Shown here one piece after another: positions 52,230 through 62,242 of a DNA stretch of 64,000 nt. Source of the DNA: Dyadobacter sp. 676. Lineage in GTDB: Bacteria; Bacteroidota; Bacteroidia; Cytophagales; Spirosomataceae. The stretch spans positions 868,001-932,000 of the forward strand of contig NZ_CP159289.1 of assembly GCF_040448675.1 (NCBI RefSeq). The letters are read 5' to 3'. Each line of letters starts with the position of its first letter. Positions within the stretch are counted from its first letter, which is position 1. The notes beneath the pieces are model-generated. The model was given only the letters and a program-made list of their open reading frames with translations, was not told the DNA's origin and ran no database searches. A program made the translations under genes and the position numbers.

Positions 52230-54337
52230 ATGAAAAACCGCATTTTACTCCTTTACCTCCTTCTGAACGCAAGCTGCCTTCTGGCGCAAAACAAAACGGA
52301 CCTTTGGTGGAAAAGAAACAATCTGAGGGTCATTCAAATGAACCTCCCGGCCTACGAAGCCGCGACCATCAATGCCGACTCGATCGTAGCCGATCTCGCT
52401 GCCTGCTCCGCGAACACACTGCTGATCAACGCAGGCGGCATTATGGCATTCTACCCTACCAGGTTGGATTTCCACTATCGCAACCCATTTTTGGAGGACA
52501 ATAATGTACTCGCGGACGTCATCCGGAAGTGCCACGAAAAGGACATCAGGGTAATTGTCCGGTTCGATTTCAGTCGCGTACATGAAAGCATTTTCAAGGC
52601 CCATCCCGATTGGTGTTATATTTCACCAAAAGGCGAGCGCATAATCAATACGGATATGTATGTGGTATCTATCAATGCCCCCTACGTGCAGGAAAAGGCT
52701 TTCAAAATCGTCGAAGAGGTGATCGATATGTTCCCTATCGACGGTATTTTCCTCAATATGCCGGGCTACCAGGTCAACAACCCGTACGAAGGCAAATATC
52801 ATGGCATCGACCAGAACGAGTATGACAAAAAACGTTTTGCCGAATTCAGCGGCGGGAAAGCATTGCCGGTGGAAGAGAACAAAGCCGACCCGCTTTTTCA
52901 GAAATACCTCGAGTTTAAAAAAGTAACGGTCGAAGACTGGTCGGAACGGTTGCATAAGCTGGTTAAAGCCAAAAACGAGCAGATTGCGATCTGTACCTAT
53001 TCCGACAAGTTTGTGGACATCATCCGTCACGAGTCGCAGAGCATGACTACCCTGCCCTACTGGCCCTACACGGCGTCGGACAACGTCGGCAATGCCGTCA
53101 ACTCCTTTCCCGACCACATTATCAGCAATGCAAGCATCCAGCAGATTTCCTTCCAGTCGCGGTACAATGCGGTGGAGCCGGAAGAAACGCGGATCAGGCT
53201 ATACGAAAACATCGCCAATGGTTCCGGCCTGGATATGAGCATGATGGGCGACATGCGCGGGTATGAAGACGAGCGCAGCTACCCGGTTTTCAGAAAAGTG
53301 TACGGCTTTCACAAAAAGAATGAGGCCTATTTCGGCAAATACAAATCCGTGGCGAAGATCGCCGTCATCGCACCGGGCGCGTGGCCAAGCGGCGAACCGA
53401 TGCAGGAATATCGCGGTATTCAGCTGATGCTCCGCGAGGCGCATATTCCGTTCGACATTGTGGAAGATAGCCAGATTGCCCACCTTGAACAAAAGGTGAA
53501 GGGCTACAAGCTGATCATCATGCCGGAGATCACTTACCTCCGTCCGGACGCTATCCGTATTCTGAAAGAAGCCAGTCGCCAGGGTACAAACCTCATTGCC
53601 ACCAACCGGACGCTATTTGATAGTCCTGAAACCCTGGAATCGCTTTTTGGCGCTAAAATCGAGAAAAAGGACAACGACGGCGCCGGTAACTACCTCGTTC
53701 CCGACGACCGGAGCATTTTCAAAAGCTTCAAAGGCCAGCGAATGCTCTTCTGGAAGTTCAATTTGGGACTTTATGACTTTTCCGGTGCCGATCGGAAACT
53801 ACTGCCCGTCCTGGCAAAAGGCCGCCCGGGCCCACCCGAGATCATAGGGGGGGCACGACCCCACCGGCTATTTTGCATTGGCTATCAAGAATCATCCGAA
53901 CAGTAAGGCGGCATTATTTCCGGCCAATCTCGGCAAGATTTACTACATCCACGGCTACCAGGAGCACAAAAACCTTTTGCTGGATATGATCCGCCATTTG
54001 CTACCGGATACTGCACAAAACTTAGAGACAAACGCGCCCGCCCGGGTCGAAACCGTGTTGAAGGAATTCACCAAGAACTCTTATGAAAATCGGGCTAAAA
54101 ACACCTCCGACGGCCAAATTCTGCATTTGATCAACCTCACCGGTTTCAGCGGAAACACCTATTTCGAACCGCTTCCCGTTCACGATCTGCGATTCACGAT
54201 CGGCATGTCGAAAAAACCACAAAAAAGTATTTACATTGACAAACCGCAAGCCTCTGAACTTCACCTGGAAAGACGGCAAGATCCACGTCGCGCTCGATCG
54301 CCTGGGCGAGTTCGAAAGCATTGTGATGGAATGGTAA
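52230..54337 (+). CDS. Secreted GHL6-like glycoside hydrolase family protein, two frameshifts
   Basis: The gene encodes about 701 residues once two frame breaks are corrected. The start is the ATG at 52230 before a signal peptide (YLLLNASCLLAQ). Residues about 25-330 form a TIM-barrel-like domain resembling hypothetical glycosidase GHL6 (LRVIQMNLPAYEA, VRFDFSRVHESIF, FPIDGIFLNMPGYQ). A beta-galactosidase-trimerisation-like domain follows (EYRGIQLMLREAHIPFDIV). The frame breaks at seven G (53847-53853) and again at six A (54221-54226); removing one base from each gives GGHDPTGYFALAI and KVFTLTNRKPLNFTW, ending SIVMEW at 54337. The substrate is not known. Confidence 0.75.
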
Positions 54338-54356
54338 ACTAAATCAAACGCTACCA

Positions 54357-54773
54357 ATGAAACCCAGACTCATCTTACGCCTTGCCGTGCTGTGTATTCT
54401 CATTCATTTAATCGGCCACTTTTTCGGGCATTTTTCCTGGAAAGAAACGCCTGATCCCGCCAAACAGGAGGTGATCAGGCAAATGACCGGCCCCAAGTTC
54501 GAATTCATGGGCGTCATGCGCAGCATGGGCGATTATTTTGAAGGTTACGGCCTCATCCTTTTTGTCGTATACGGTATGTCGATAGCGCTGATTCTGTCTG
54601 CCGCAAGGTTCGCCGATAGTAACAACGATATTGCCCGCAAAGTACTCACACCTATCGGAATCGGCTATGTCGCCATGGGAATCATCGAATTCATCTATTT
54701 CTTTCCGTTTGCCGGCTCGATAAGCCTCGCTGCCGGTGCACTGGTGATTCTGGCCATCTTTCTGAACGGTTAG
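54357..54773 (+). CDS. Four-helix membrane protein of unknown function
   Basis: A 138-residue protein with four hydrophobic helices (about 5-27, 58-80, 92-112 and 115-137). The region between helices 1 and 2 is polar (SWKETPDPAKQEVIRQMTG). It lies 19 bp after the glycosidase gene and is probably cotranscribed. No function is recognised. Confidence 0.75.
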   Translation: MKPRLILRLAVLCILIHLIGHFFGHFSWKETPDPAKQEVIRQMTGPKFEFMGVMRSMGDYFEGYGLILFVVYGMSIALILSAARFADSNNDIARKVLTPIGIGYVAMGIIEFIYFFPFAGSISLAAGALVILAIFLNG

Positions 54774-54795
54774 GTGCTTTCAAACGGTTAAATAC

Positions 54796-56226
54796 TCATA
54801 ACTTAGGAGCGTCCGGCTTGTTGGGCGCTTCTTCCGGATTTATTCCGCAGGTTTTTAGCCTGCGACCATAACTTTTACGATTGATTTCCACGTATAATAC
54901 GTCAAAATTGCCTCCGCCAAAAGCAATCTTGGTTGCCTTGCCATCCGGCAACGGCAAAATGGCATTCACACGGCCGGTCTGATCGAGGATTTGTACACCG
55001 ATATTCGTAGCTACGTAGATCCGGCCGTCGCGGTCGCAAACAATGCCGGTTGCCGCTGCTTTATTTTCAGCATCCGATACATGTAGCCAACCAAAGCGCT
55101 GCCTGTACGCTAGTTTCCTGTTCGGTTGGATCTGATAGGAATATACCCAATGCGAGGTCGAGTCAACCGTGTAAACCAATGTCCGGTCAGGCGAAAGGGC
55201 CGCGCTGGTGGCTTTGAGTGTTTTCAAAGAAATAGTGCTTGAAGGTGTCGGTTTACCAATAATTGGAAAAGCATCTTCCGCTTTTTTCCACCCTTCGCCG
55301 GGAATCAGCAATGCCGACAGAAGTGCATTCTGAGACTGTCCCTGTTTGACCGGTTCCGGCCAGTCTTTCCACAGATAACGCATCGCATCGGGGAACAACG
55401 ACGTGCCCTGTTTGCCATTGTGGCCGCCTTCACCCCATTGATGCTTCACTTCATAGCCGGCGAAAGTGAGCGCGCGCAGCATGGTCTGGTTGGCCATCCA
55501 CCAGTCGCCGGCGTAAATGTTAAGGTCATTGGCGCCATCTTGCATGTAAATGCGGATCGGCTTCGGCTCGACTTTCCGGATCAATGTCGGATAACGGTCG
55601 GCGCCCCGTAAACCCACATATGTGCCGATCGCGCTGAATACACGCGAGAATGCCTCCGGGCGCTCCCATGCTGCCGTAAATGCACAGACAGCCCCACTGC
55701 TGGACCCTCCTATTGCACGGTCGTTACCGTTTTTGGACAGGCGTATTGCCCGTCCGTCGCTCGTTTTTTGTCTTTCCACTTCGGGCAGGATTTCTTCCAG
55801 GATAAACCGCGCGTAGGCATCGCCCAGGCCGTCGTATTCGAAACTGCGGTTGAACCGGTCGTTGGCAGCATCGGGATTGGCCGCTTTTAAGCGTCCATGC
55901 ATCACAAACACCCCGATCGTCACCGGCATTTCCTTTTGATGGATGAGGTTATCGAACACGGTAGGTGCCTTCCACTGGATACCGTCCTGGTTCACATACA
56001 CGCATGCAGGCGCATCGGGCTTGTATTGCGCGGGCACATAAACCCAACACTCGCGCCAGGTGCCAGGGAAAATTCGGGATTTATCGAAAACGAATTTCAA
56101 AACTTCGCCCTTCGGAACGCCTGGATGTTCCTCCGATGCCGGGTCCACCGGGTAGTGCTCTTCCGGAACCTGGGCACCAGCGAAGAACGGAGCAATGAGG
56201 CAGAACAAGAACAGCAGCTGCTTCAT
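54796..56226 (-). CDS. Secreted esterase fused to an SMP-30/gluconolactonase-like domain
   Basis: A 476-residue protein. The ATG at 56226 begins a signal peptide (LFLFCLIAPFFAGAQ). The first part (about 30-320) is an esterase-D-type alpha/beta hydrolase with the nucleophile elbow GGSSSGAVCAF, DGANDLN and a GGHNGKQG histidine. The C-terminal part (about 340-470) is a gluconolactonase-like propeller segment (AALSPDRTLVYTVDS, GIVCDRDGRIYVATNIGVQI). Both halves fit breakdown of acylated or lactonised sugars. It is convergent with the small membrane protein gene and lies just after the acyltransferase-like gene. Confidence 0.85.
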   Translation of the reverse strand: MKQLLFLFCLIAPFFAGAQVPEEHYPVDPASEEHPGVPKGEVLKFVFDKSRIFPGTWRECWVYVPAQYKPDAPACVYVNQDGIQWKAPTVFDNLIHQKEMPVTIGVFVMHGRLKAANPDAANDRFNRSFEYDGLGDAYARFILEEILPEVERQKTSDGRAIRLSKNGNDRAIGGSSSGAVCAFTAAWERPEAFSRVFSAIGTYVGLRGADRYPTLIRKVEPKPIRIYMQDGANDLNIYAGDWWMANQTMLRALTFAGYEVKHQWGEGGHNGKQGTSLFPDAMRYLWKDWPEPVKQGQSQNALLSALLIPGEGWKKAEDAFPIIGKPTPSSTISLKTLKATSAALSPDRTLVYTVDSTSHWVYSYQIQPNRKLAYRQRFGWLHVSDAENKAAATGIVCDRDGRIYVATNIGVQILDQTGRVNAILPLPDGKATKIAFGGGNFDVLYVEINRKSYGRRLKTCGINPEEAPNKPDAPKL

Positions 56227-56249
56227 ATATGTTTTAAATTTAAAATGAA

Positions 56250-57497
56250 TCACAAATAGCTTAGCCACCACGTCCGCTTGCGGGCTTTGTACTCGCCATA
56301 CCATTTACAAGGTCCGTACATAGCAACGACTATCGTTATCCAGATCAGGTATGTCTGCCCCAACGGATAACCGAAATCGTTGGGTCTGAATTTGAAGAAC
56401 AAGCTATCGTCCGTAGCCTGTTGCCAGGTATAGCCCGACAGAAATACAACCACCAGGGTCATCAGGTGGATGAGGTAAAAATGCGCGAGGAAAAAGAAGA
56501 ACGGCACCCGGCCATAAACAGTACAAATGCGGCTGAATGCATTGTCTGTATGCTCGGTCAGGGCTAGCAAGATGAGAACCGGCCCCTGCGTCATGAAAAT
56601 GAAACAAAGCGACGGCGGGTACTTGGTGACGTTCATGAAGGACATGAGCGTTTTGATGCCGCTATCCTGAGTCGACCAGGGCGCCGGATCGCCGTAGCCA
56701 TTTATCAGCCTTATAACCACAAAAAGGATCGTCATCGCAAGGCCCGCCAGGACGAGTAACTTCCTGCGTTTTACCGGGTCAGCATTACGGTTGAACAGCA
56801 TTCCCAATCCGTAACCCGACATCATAATACCTGCCCAGGGAAAGATCACATACAAAAAAATGACCGCACCGCCATCCGGTCGTGGAAGGAATGTACCCCT
56901 GCCGGTAAAGAATATGCGCAGCAATATATCGGCCGGGGTGTTTTCCTGTAACTTCACATAATCCAGCAGGTTATGCCCCAGCACCAACGCCAGCCCCAGG
57001 ATCAGGACGGTTTTCGGCGAAGCGAAACGCACGGCAATTCCGAGCACGATCATCGCGCCGCCCAGGGCCCAGAATACGGCGAAAAAGAGCGTTTTATAAG
57101 TAATGTCAAACGTGAATGCGAAGGTCATAAACACGATTTCAACCAGAATGAGCCAAAAGCCGCGCTTGATCAGGAATACCGACTTCTCCGCCGGAGTTTT
57201 GTTGAGGCCGGACAAATAGGCCGACAGCCCCGAGAGCATCATAAAGCTGGGTGCGCAATAGTGCGTGATCCACCGCGTGAAAAACAACGCAGGCGTGGTA
57301 GTGGTCAGATCGGTAGGATCGCCGGTAGCGCCGGCAATGTGAAAGAAGTCGCGCACATGGTCGAGGGCCATGATGATGATGATCAGGCCACGGACGGTGT
57401 CGATGGACCGGATGCGGTTGATGAGGGTGCCGGTAGCGGTATACATGACTAATGGGTGTTGGAAAAGCTGACCTAAGAAGTCATATAAATTACTCAT
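56250..57497 (-). CDS. Heparan-alpha-glucosaminide N-acetyltransferase-like membrane protein (DUF1624)
   Basis: A 415-residue polytopic inner-membrane protein with about 10-11 helices. The family opening RIRSIDTVRGLIIIIMALDHVRDFF is present, with the conserved His and the later HYCAPSFMMLSGLSAYL. This family may transfer acetyl groups across the membrane to sugar amines; the bacterial role is not known. An ATG at 57446 is a plausible alternative start. It precedes the esterase-SMP30 gene on the same strand. Confidence 0.85.
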   Translation of the reverse strand: MSNLYDFLGQLFQHPLVMYTATGTLINRIRSIDTVRGLIIIIMALDHVRDFFHIAGATGDPTDLTTTTPALFFTRWITHYCAPSFMMLSGLSAYLSGLNKTPAEKSVFLIKRGFWLILVEIVFMTFAFTFDITYKTLFFAVFWALGGAMIVLGIAVRFASPKTVLILGLALVLGHNLLDYVKLQENTPADILLRIFFTGRGTFLPRPDGGAVIFLYVIFPWAGIMMSGYGLGMLFNRNADPVKRRKLLVLAGLAMTILFVVIRLINGYGDPAPWSTQDSGIKTLMSFMNVTKYPPSLCFIFMTQGPVLILLALTEHTDNAFSRICTVYGRVPFFFFLAHFYLIHLMTLVVVFLSGYTWQQATDDSLFFKFRPNDFGYPLGQTYLIWITIVVAMYGPCKWYGEYKARKRTWWLSYL

Positions 57498-57529
57498 TTA
57501 CTGCCGATTCTTTCAAATGAAAGGCAACA

Positions 57530-57573
57530 AAAAGTCCCGGTATCGTGCCAGCCGGGCTGCCGGATACCGGGAC
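57530..57573 (-). terminator. Terminator after the ROK gene
   Basis: GTCCCGGTATC (57534-57544) pairs with GATACCGGGAC (57563-57573). A smaller hairpin lies in the loop. On the minus strand a TTTTTG tract follows. Confidence 0.85.
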
Positions 57574-57591
57574 GTTGACGGTACGATCCCG

Positions 57592-58491
57592 CTACAACAG
57601 CGCCGCGCCGAAAACCCCGGCGCTGTCGCCGAGCCTGGGTTTGACGATAGGCGTCGTGACAATTCCTTTGTTGAAAATATACTTGCGGATACGCTCGTAA
57701 CCGGCCGTATAAAGCAGGTCGATATTACCAACGCCACCACCTATTACGATCAGGTTCGGATCGATGACGTTGATCAGCGTGGAAATCGCACGGCCATAAT
57801 ATTCCAGCAGGCGTTCGATGGTAGCCCGGGCATGTTCGTCGTTGCCCCCGTGATATCTTTCAAGCACCGCTTTCAGGGGAGTTTTCTCTCCACTTAGTTT
57901 TTCATAATAACGTTCCAGCGCCGGGCCTGAGATCACCTGCTCCACGCAGCCGGCTTTTCCGCAATAGCAGGGCTCGCCGCCTTCTTCGAGGATATTATGT
58001 CCCCATTCGCCGCCGATACCATGGTGTCCGCCGATGATCTTGTTGTTCACTACAAGCCCGCCGCCGACACCCGTGCCCATAATCACCCCGAAAACAACTT
58101 CCGCCCCGTGGTAATCCTTACCTGCACCCATCAGTGCTTCGGCAAGCGCGAAACAGTTCGCGTCATTCGCGAGCTGGCAGGGAACGCCGAGGATCTTTTC
58201 CAGATCGGCCTTCAGCGGCATACCGTTGAGGCAGGTTGTATTGGAATTCTTCATCAGCTGCGAGTCCGGTTCGAGCACGCCAGGTGTTGCAAAGCCAATC
58301 TTGCGCGGCCGCTCACCTACCTGGTCGGCGACCATATCGATCAGTTTTTTGATCTGCGACAGAATATGGTCGTAGCCCTTCGCGGATTCCGTCGGTACGC
58401 GCATTCGTACCACTACTTCCAGATTCCTTTCGGGATCCAGCACCGCGCATTCTATTTTGGTCCCTCCCAAATCGATTCCCCAGAGTTTCAT
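57592..58491 (-). CDS. ROK-family sugar kinase
   Basis: A 299-residue ROK protein without a DNA-binding domain, so a kinase rather than a repressor. The start is the ATG at 58491 before the ATP-binding strand (MKLWGIDLGGTKIECAVLD). The ROK zinc motif is visible as CYCGKAGCVE, with GHHGIGGEWGH before it. Likely substrates are glucose, N-acetylglucosamine or a similar hexose. It is transcribed after the FucP-like transporter gene, with a hairpin array between them. Confidence 0.9.
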   Translation of the reverse strand: MKLWGIDLGGTKIECAVLDPERNLEVVVRMRVPTESAKGYDHILSQIKKLIDMVADQVGERPRKIGFATPGVLEPDSQLMKNSNTTCLNGMPLKADLEKILGVPCQLANDANCFALAEALMGAGKDYHGAEVVFGVIMGTGVGGGLVVNNKIIGGHHGIGGEWGHNILEEGGEPCYCGKAGCVEQVISGPALERYYEKLSGEKTPLKAVLERYHGGNDEHARATIERLLEYYGRAISTLINVIDPNLIVIGGGVGNIDLLYTAGYERIRKYIFNKGIVTTPIVKPRLGDSAGVFGAALL

Positions 58492-58519
58492 TATTTTGTT
58501 TTTGTTAATTAAATAAATG

Positions 58520-58627
58520 GGCTGTCGGCTTTCTGCAGTCGGCTTTCGGCTGCATATCGCCAAAAATCGACGGCGGCTTTTCAGTTATGTATAACTGAAA
58601 GCCGATTGCCGACGGCCGACAGCCGAA
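58520..58627. repeat. Hairpin array with GTCGGCTTTC-type repeats (locus D)
   Basis: Left arm 58520-58553 has two 14-bp units (GCTGTCGGCTTTCT, GCAGTCGGCTTTCG). Right arm about 58591-58627 holds the complement type (TGAAAGCCGATTGCCGACGG and so on). A perfect inner hairpin TCAGTTAT-GT-ATAACTGA sits at 58581-58598. It fills the spacer between the FucP-like transporter and the ROK kinase genes. Confidence 0.65.
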
Positions 58628-58632
58628 GTACT

Positions 58633-59886
58633 TCAGTGCGTTTTGTAAAACTTAAAACCAAACAAAAAGATCACCGTGTAGCAGATAATCGGCAGATAGT
58701 AAGCATGCGCCACATTACTTTCGGCCACGGCACCCATCAGGAACGGGAAGAATGCCCCTCCGGCTACGCCCATTGCGATGAAAGATGAGCCTTGCTGCGT
58801 GTGCGGGCCGAGATTTTTAAGGCCGAGGCTGAAAATGGTCGGGAACATGATGCTGAAAAAGAAGTTGAGCATCATCAGCGCGATAAACGAAGGCCAGCCC
58901 CAGGCCTGTGCTACGATCAGACACATGACAATGTTGCTGAATGCGAAAATGGCCAGCAAGGTATGCGGCGCGATAAAGCGCATCAGGAAAGTCCCCACGA
59001 AGCGTCCGGCCAGCATCAGTGCCATAAAACCGATCATATAATTGGCCGCCACCTCATCGGGGAAACCCATTTTTTCGTGTCCGTAGTTGATGAAAAATGC
59101 CCACGTCCCGCCCTGCGCCGCCACATTAAAGAACTGTGCAATCACCGCCCATACGAAATGGCGATGCTGGAATAAGGTCTTTCCGGGTTCCGAATCCACA
59201 TTCACGGCTTCGGGATCAATATCCGCTGCGTGCGGGTCCGTCAACGCGGGCACCTTCACCAACGAAAAAGCCAGGGCAATCAGAGCAATGACGGAACCGA
59301 TGGCGATATAGAGGTTCCTGACGGAAGTTAGGTCGGTACTGCCTTCCACATGGCCGCGGAACAGAAAAAAACTGCCGATTGCCGGTCCGAGAATGGCACC
59401 CAATGCATTGAACGCCTGTGCGAAGTTGATGCGCTGGTCGCTGGTACGCTGGTCGCCCAACGAAGCCACGAACGGGTGCGCAACGGTTTCCAGTGTTGCC
59501 AAACCGCATCCGAGGATAAAGAGCGCAATACCGAAGAAAGGGAATGAAGCGGTGCTCGCCGCTGGTACGAACAGGAACGCTCCCAATGCAAATAGCGACA
59601 ATCCTAGCAATACACCTTTTTTATAGCCAAAACGCTTCATGAACAAACCCGCCGGGATACCCATGATAAAGTAAGCGCCGAAAATCGCGAACTGAACGAA
59701 TGCGGATTGCGTCTTGCTCAGACTGAGTACCTTTTGAAAGTGCTTGTTGAGCACGTCGCCCATCGTAATAGCAATGCCCCATGCCATAAAAAGCGATGTA
59801 ACGAAAACCAGTGTGACAAGGTATTTTTTATCAGTAAACTTGGGTGGGGACGTGTGGGCGATGCCGACAGACGATTGGTTGCTCAT
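58633..59886 (-). CDS. FucP/GluP-type sugar:H+ symporter
   Basis: A 417-residue MFS transporter of the fucose-glucose-galactose-permease group with 12 predicted helices. The family hallmark FAQAFNALGAILGP is present. AHPFVASLGDQRTSDQRIN and the C-terminal GVAGGAFFPFLMG also fit. It is a candidate importer for L-fucose used by the cluster at 31-37 kb. ROK-kinase association suggests glucose or galactose instead, so the substrate stays open. Confidence 0.9.
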   Translation of the reverse strand: MSNQSSVGIAHTSPPKFTDKKYLVTLVFVTSLFMAWGIAITMGDVLNKHFQKVLSLSKTQSAFVQFAIFGAYFIMGIPAGLFMKRFGYKKGVLLGLSLFALGAFLFVPAASTASFPFFGIALFILGCGLATLETVAHPFVASLGDQRTSDQRINFAQAFNALGAILGPAIGSFFLFRGHVEGSTDLTSVRNLYIAIGSVIALIALAFSLVKVPALTDPHAADIDPEAVNVDSEPGKTLFQHRHFVWAVIAQFFNVAAQGGTWAFFINYGHEKMGFPDEVAANYMIGFMALMLAGRFVGTFLMRFIAPHTLLAIFAFSNIVMCLIVAQAWGWPSFIALMMLNFFFSIMFPTIFSLGLKNLGPHTQQGSSFIAMGVAGGAFFPFLMGAVAESNVAHAYYLPIICYTVIFLFGFKFYKTH

Positions 59887-59921
59887 TTAGCTGAATAGTA
59901 AAATTAAATATTAGGTTCGGT

Positions 59922-61169
59922 CTATTTTTGCAAATGTAAATCAGAGAAATTTAAAATCTGTATCCAGTCGAACATTTTAACGTCGTGCCCGCCCGGCCGG
60001 ATATGAAAGCCGATTTGGCCCGTCAGAGGCTGATTCAATGCGGGAAACGGGCTGTCCGGCAAACCGTTCGTCCCTAAAAACCTGTACACTGCATCCGCGG
60101 CCCGGGCGGTTGCAAACTCACCCGGCGGATCGGAATTCTTGTCGTCCCCGGCGGTTGCCAGATATACCGGCCGTGGGGCGATCAGCGCAACGACAAAATG
60201 CTGATCAAATGGTAATTCCGTATCCTTTCCTTTGTACTTGCCCAGGTTCCGCGCAAACCAGTACGGAAACATCGTGCAAAGCCTGTTGATATCCTCTCCC
60301 ACGCCCCGTCTGAACAATTTGCCGCCGCCCGCGCCCGACTCGTTGCTGAGTACCGCGGCAAACCGCCTGTCCGTCGCACCGGCCCAAAGTGCAGCTTTGC
60401 CTAATCTCGAAAAGCCGAAGACCGCCACCCGCTTCGCATCGATGTCCTTATCGGTTTCCAGATAATCCATTCCGCGGCTCAACGCCCACGCCCAGGCGGC
60501 AACGGTGCCGAAATTGTCCTCGCGTCGCTGCAACGCGGGGTACAGCGTGTGCACACCGGTCTGAAATGCATGCGCCTTCCGGTCGGACGCGACCTCCTCC
60601 CGGTAGAGCGTCACGAGCGCATACCCGCGCGCGAGGATACTGTCCACCGCCCACTGCGAGGCATTCACACCCCGGCAGGCGTCGGTGGCCCTTCCGTCGG
60701 AGGCACACGGAAACATCCGGCTGTTTTCCACCCATGCAGTGGTCAGTTTGATACCCGGGTCGGAATGGATGGCCTGGTTCCCGATGAAATTCAGCCCGAT
60801 AATGGCCGGCACGGGACGCCTGGCCTGATTGGGAATGTAAACGAGCAAATCAAACCGGGCTTCCCTGCCTTCCCGGATAATACGGACGGTCACTTGCTTG
60901 CGCGTCGCTTTGCCGCCCAGTGCATTCCTGTCCAGGTCGAAAACTTTAAAGTGCATCTTTTTCGGACGGTCCGGCGAAACACCGTACATCTCGCGGGTCA
61001 TGATTTCAAGAATTTCCTTCCGCCTGCGCTCCCAGTCCTTCACGGACTTCACTTTTTCGCCATTGTTAAAAGTAAATGGATCAGGCAAAGCCAGGCTGCC
61101 CTCCTGAGCGCAGGTATTTTTGGACGAAACTATCGATAGCAGTACCAGAAACGGAAGGAAATACCGCAT
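59922..61169 (-). CDS. Glucuronoyl esterase-like protein (CE15 type)
   Basis: A 415-residue secreted alpha/beta hydrolase with a signal peptide (LVLLSIVSSKNTCAQ). The nucleophile elbow reads VFGFSRLGKAALWAG, close to the CE15 GCSRxGKGA motif but with Phe for Cys. SNESGAGGGK supplies the acidic residue and PGGHDV a histidine. CE15 enzymes cleave ester links between lignin and glucuronic acid of xylan. The gene lies 30 bp after an esterase-D-type gene on the same strand. Confidence 0.87.
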   Translation of the reverse strand: MRYFLPFLVLLSIVSSKNTCAQEGSLALPDPFTFNNGEKVKSVKDWERRRKEILEIMTREMYGVSPDRPKKMHFKVFDLDRNALGGKATRKQVTVRIIREGREARFDLLVYIPNQARRPVPAIIGLNFIGNQAIHSDPGIKLTTAWVENSRMFPCASDGRATDACRGVNASQWAVDSILARGYALVTLYREEVASDRKAHAFQTGVHTLYPALQRREDNFGTVAAWAWALSRGMDYLETDKDIDAKRVAVFGFSRLGKAALWAGATDRRFAAVLSNESGAGGGKLFRRGVGEDINRLCTMFPYWFARNLGKYKGKDTELPFDQHFVVALIAPRPVYLATAGDDKNSDPPGEFATARAADAVYRFLGTNGLPDSPFPALNQPLTGQIGFHIRPGGHDVKMFDWIQILNFSDLHLQK

Positions 61170-61198
61170 ATTCAGGCAGATAAAAAAGCTTTGATTAT

Positions 61199-62017
61199 TT
61201 ATTTTTTATTGAAATAGTTATGCATGAAAAGCAACTGGTGCTGCACCGCATTCTCCCAGTAAGGCCAGTTATGAGCACCAGGCCGGGAAATGTAATCGTG
61301 CGGGATTTTACGGTATTCGAGCTGTTTGTGAAGATTTTCGTTCACACCATAGAAGAAGTCCTCGGTACCGCAGTCGATAATTAGCGAAAGGCTATTGGGA
61401 GTTAGCAAATGGAGCATGTTGATCACGGTGTTCCGCTCCCATCTTTCGGGCTGCTCGGCGTAGGAACCCAGGCGTTTGGCCATGTCCCAGTTATTTGGAA
61501 ACGGGCGGATATCTACGCCGCCGCTCATGCTGCCGGCTGTCCCGTACACATCCTGGTGCCTGAATGCAAGGTACAATGCGCCATGCCCGCCCATACTTAA
61601 ACCGGTAATGCCGCGGCCTTTCCGGTCTTTAATGGTCTTATAGTTTTTATCGACGTAGGAAACGAGTTCTTTGGAAACATAAGTTTCGAACTGCGATTGC
61701 GGGTCAACCGGACTGTCCCAATACCAACTGCTGAAACCGCCGTCCGGACAGACGATGATCATATTATACTGGTCGGCTGCCTGCTGGATGCGGGGCGCCT
61801 TGGTGACCCAGTTGGAATGGTTGCCGCTATAACCGTGCAGCAGGTACACGACCGGAAACTCCTTGCCCGAGCCATATGCGGCAGGCCGCACTACGACTAC
61901 CTTGAGATTCCGCTTCATAACCGCGCTGCTCACCTCCACCGTGTCGACCTGCGCCGCATGAACCTGGCCGAGTATAAACAAGGCAAATGCAAAGAGTGAT
62001 AGAAATGCTTTTTTCAT
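61199..62017 (-). CDS. Secreted esterase D-type alpha/beta hydrolase
   Basis: A 272-residue protein with a signal peptide (SLFAFALFILGQVHA). It has YLLHGYSGNHSNW (oxyanion region), the nucleophile elbow GITGLSMGGHGA, DCGTEDFF for the acid and GAHNWPYWE for the histidine. This is the CE1/putative tributyrin esterase group, which includes feruloyl and acetyl-xylan esterases. It is probably cotranscribed with the CE15-like gene. Confidence 0.9.
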   Translation of the reverse strand: MKKAFLSLFAFALFILGQVHAAQVDTVEVSSAVMKRNLKVVVVRPAAYGSGKEFPVVYLLHGYSGNHSNWVTKAPRIQQAADQYNMIIVCPDGGFSSWYWDSPVDPQSQFETYVSKELVSYVDKNYKTIKDRKGRGITGLSMGGHGALYLAFRHQDVYGTAGSMSGGVDIRPFPNNWDMAKRLGSYAEQPERWERNTVINMLHLLTPNSLSLIIDCGTEDFFYGVNENLHKQLEYRKIPHDYISRPGAHNWPYWENAVQHQLLFMHNYFNKK

Positions 62018-62242
62018 TTTAAAGATTGAAAGGGAATTGAGAAAATGACGATAAGGGAGTGGCCTTCACCGAAATCTTTTTGAGAAAATTTTCTACAACT
62101 GCCGGGAGCCACCGCCCTGAATGCCGCAAATATTGTAGAAACCGGGGAATTATCCCGTTTTAGTGCGCCATAATGTGCCTGGCATCCAAATTGATGTAAT
62201 CCTGATATCTCTAAAATAACTCTAACTCAAACTATTACAACA

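Noticed and set aside
53840..54230. Programmed ribosomal frameshifting at the homopolymers
   Set aside because: All five sites need the ribosome to skip one base in unrelated genes, with no common slippery heptamer or downstream structure; a shared sequencing bias or tract slippage explains them better.
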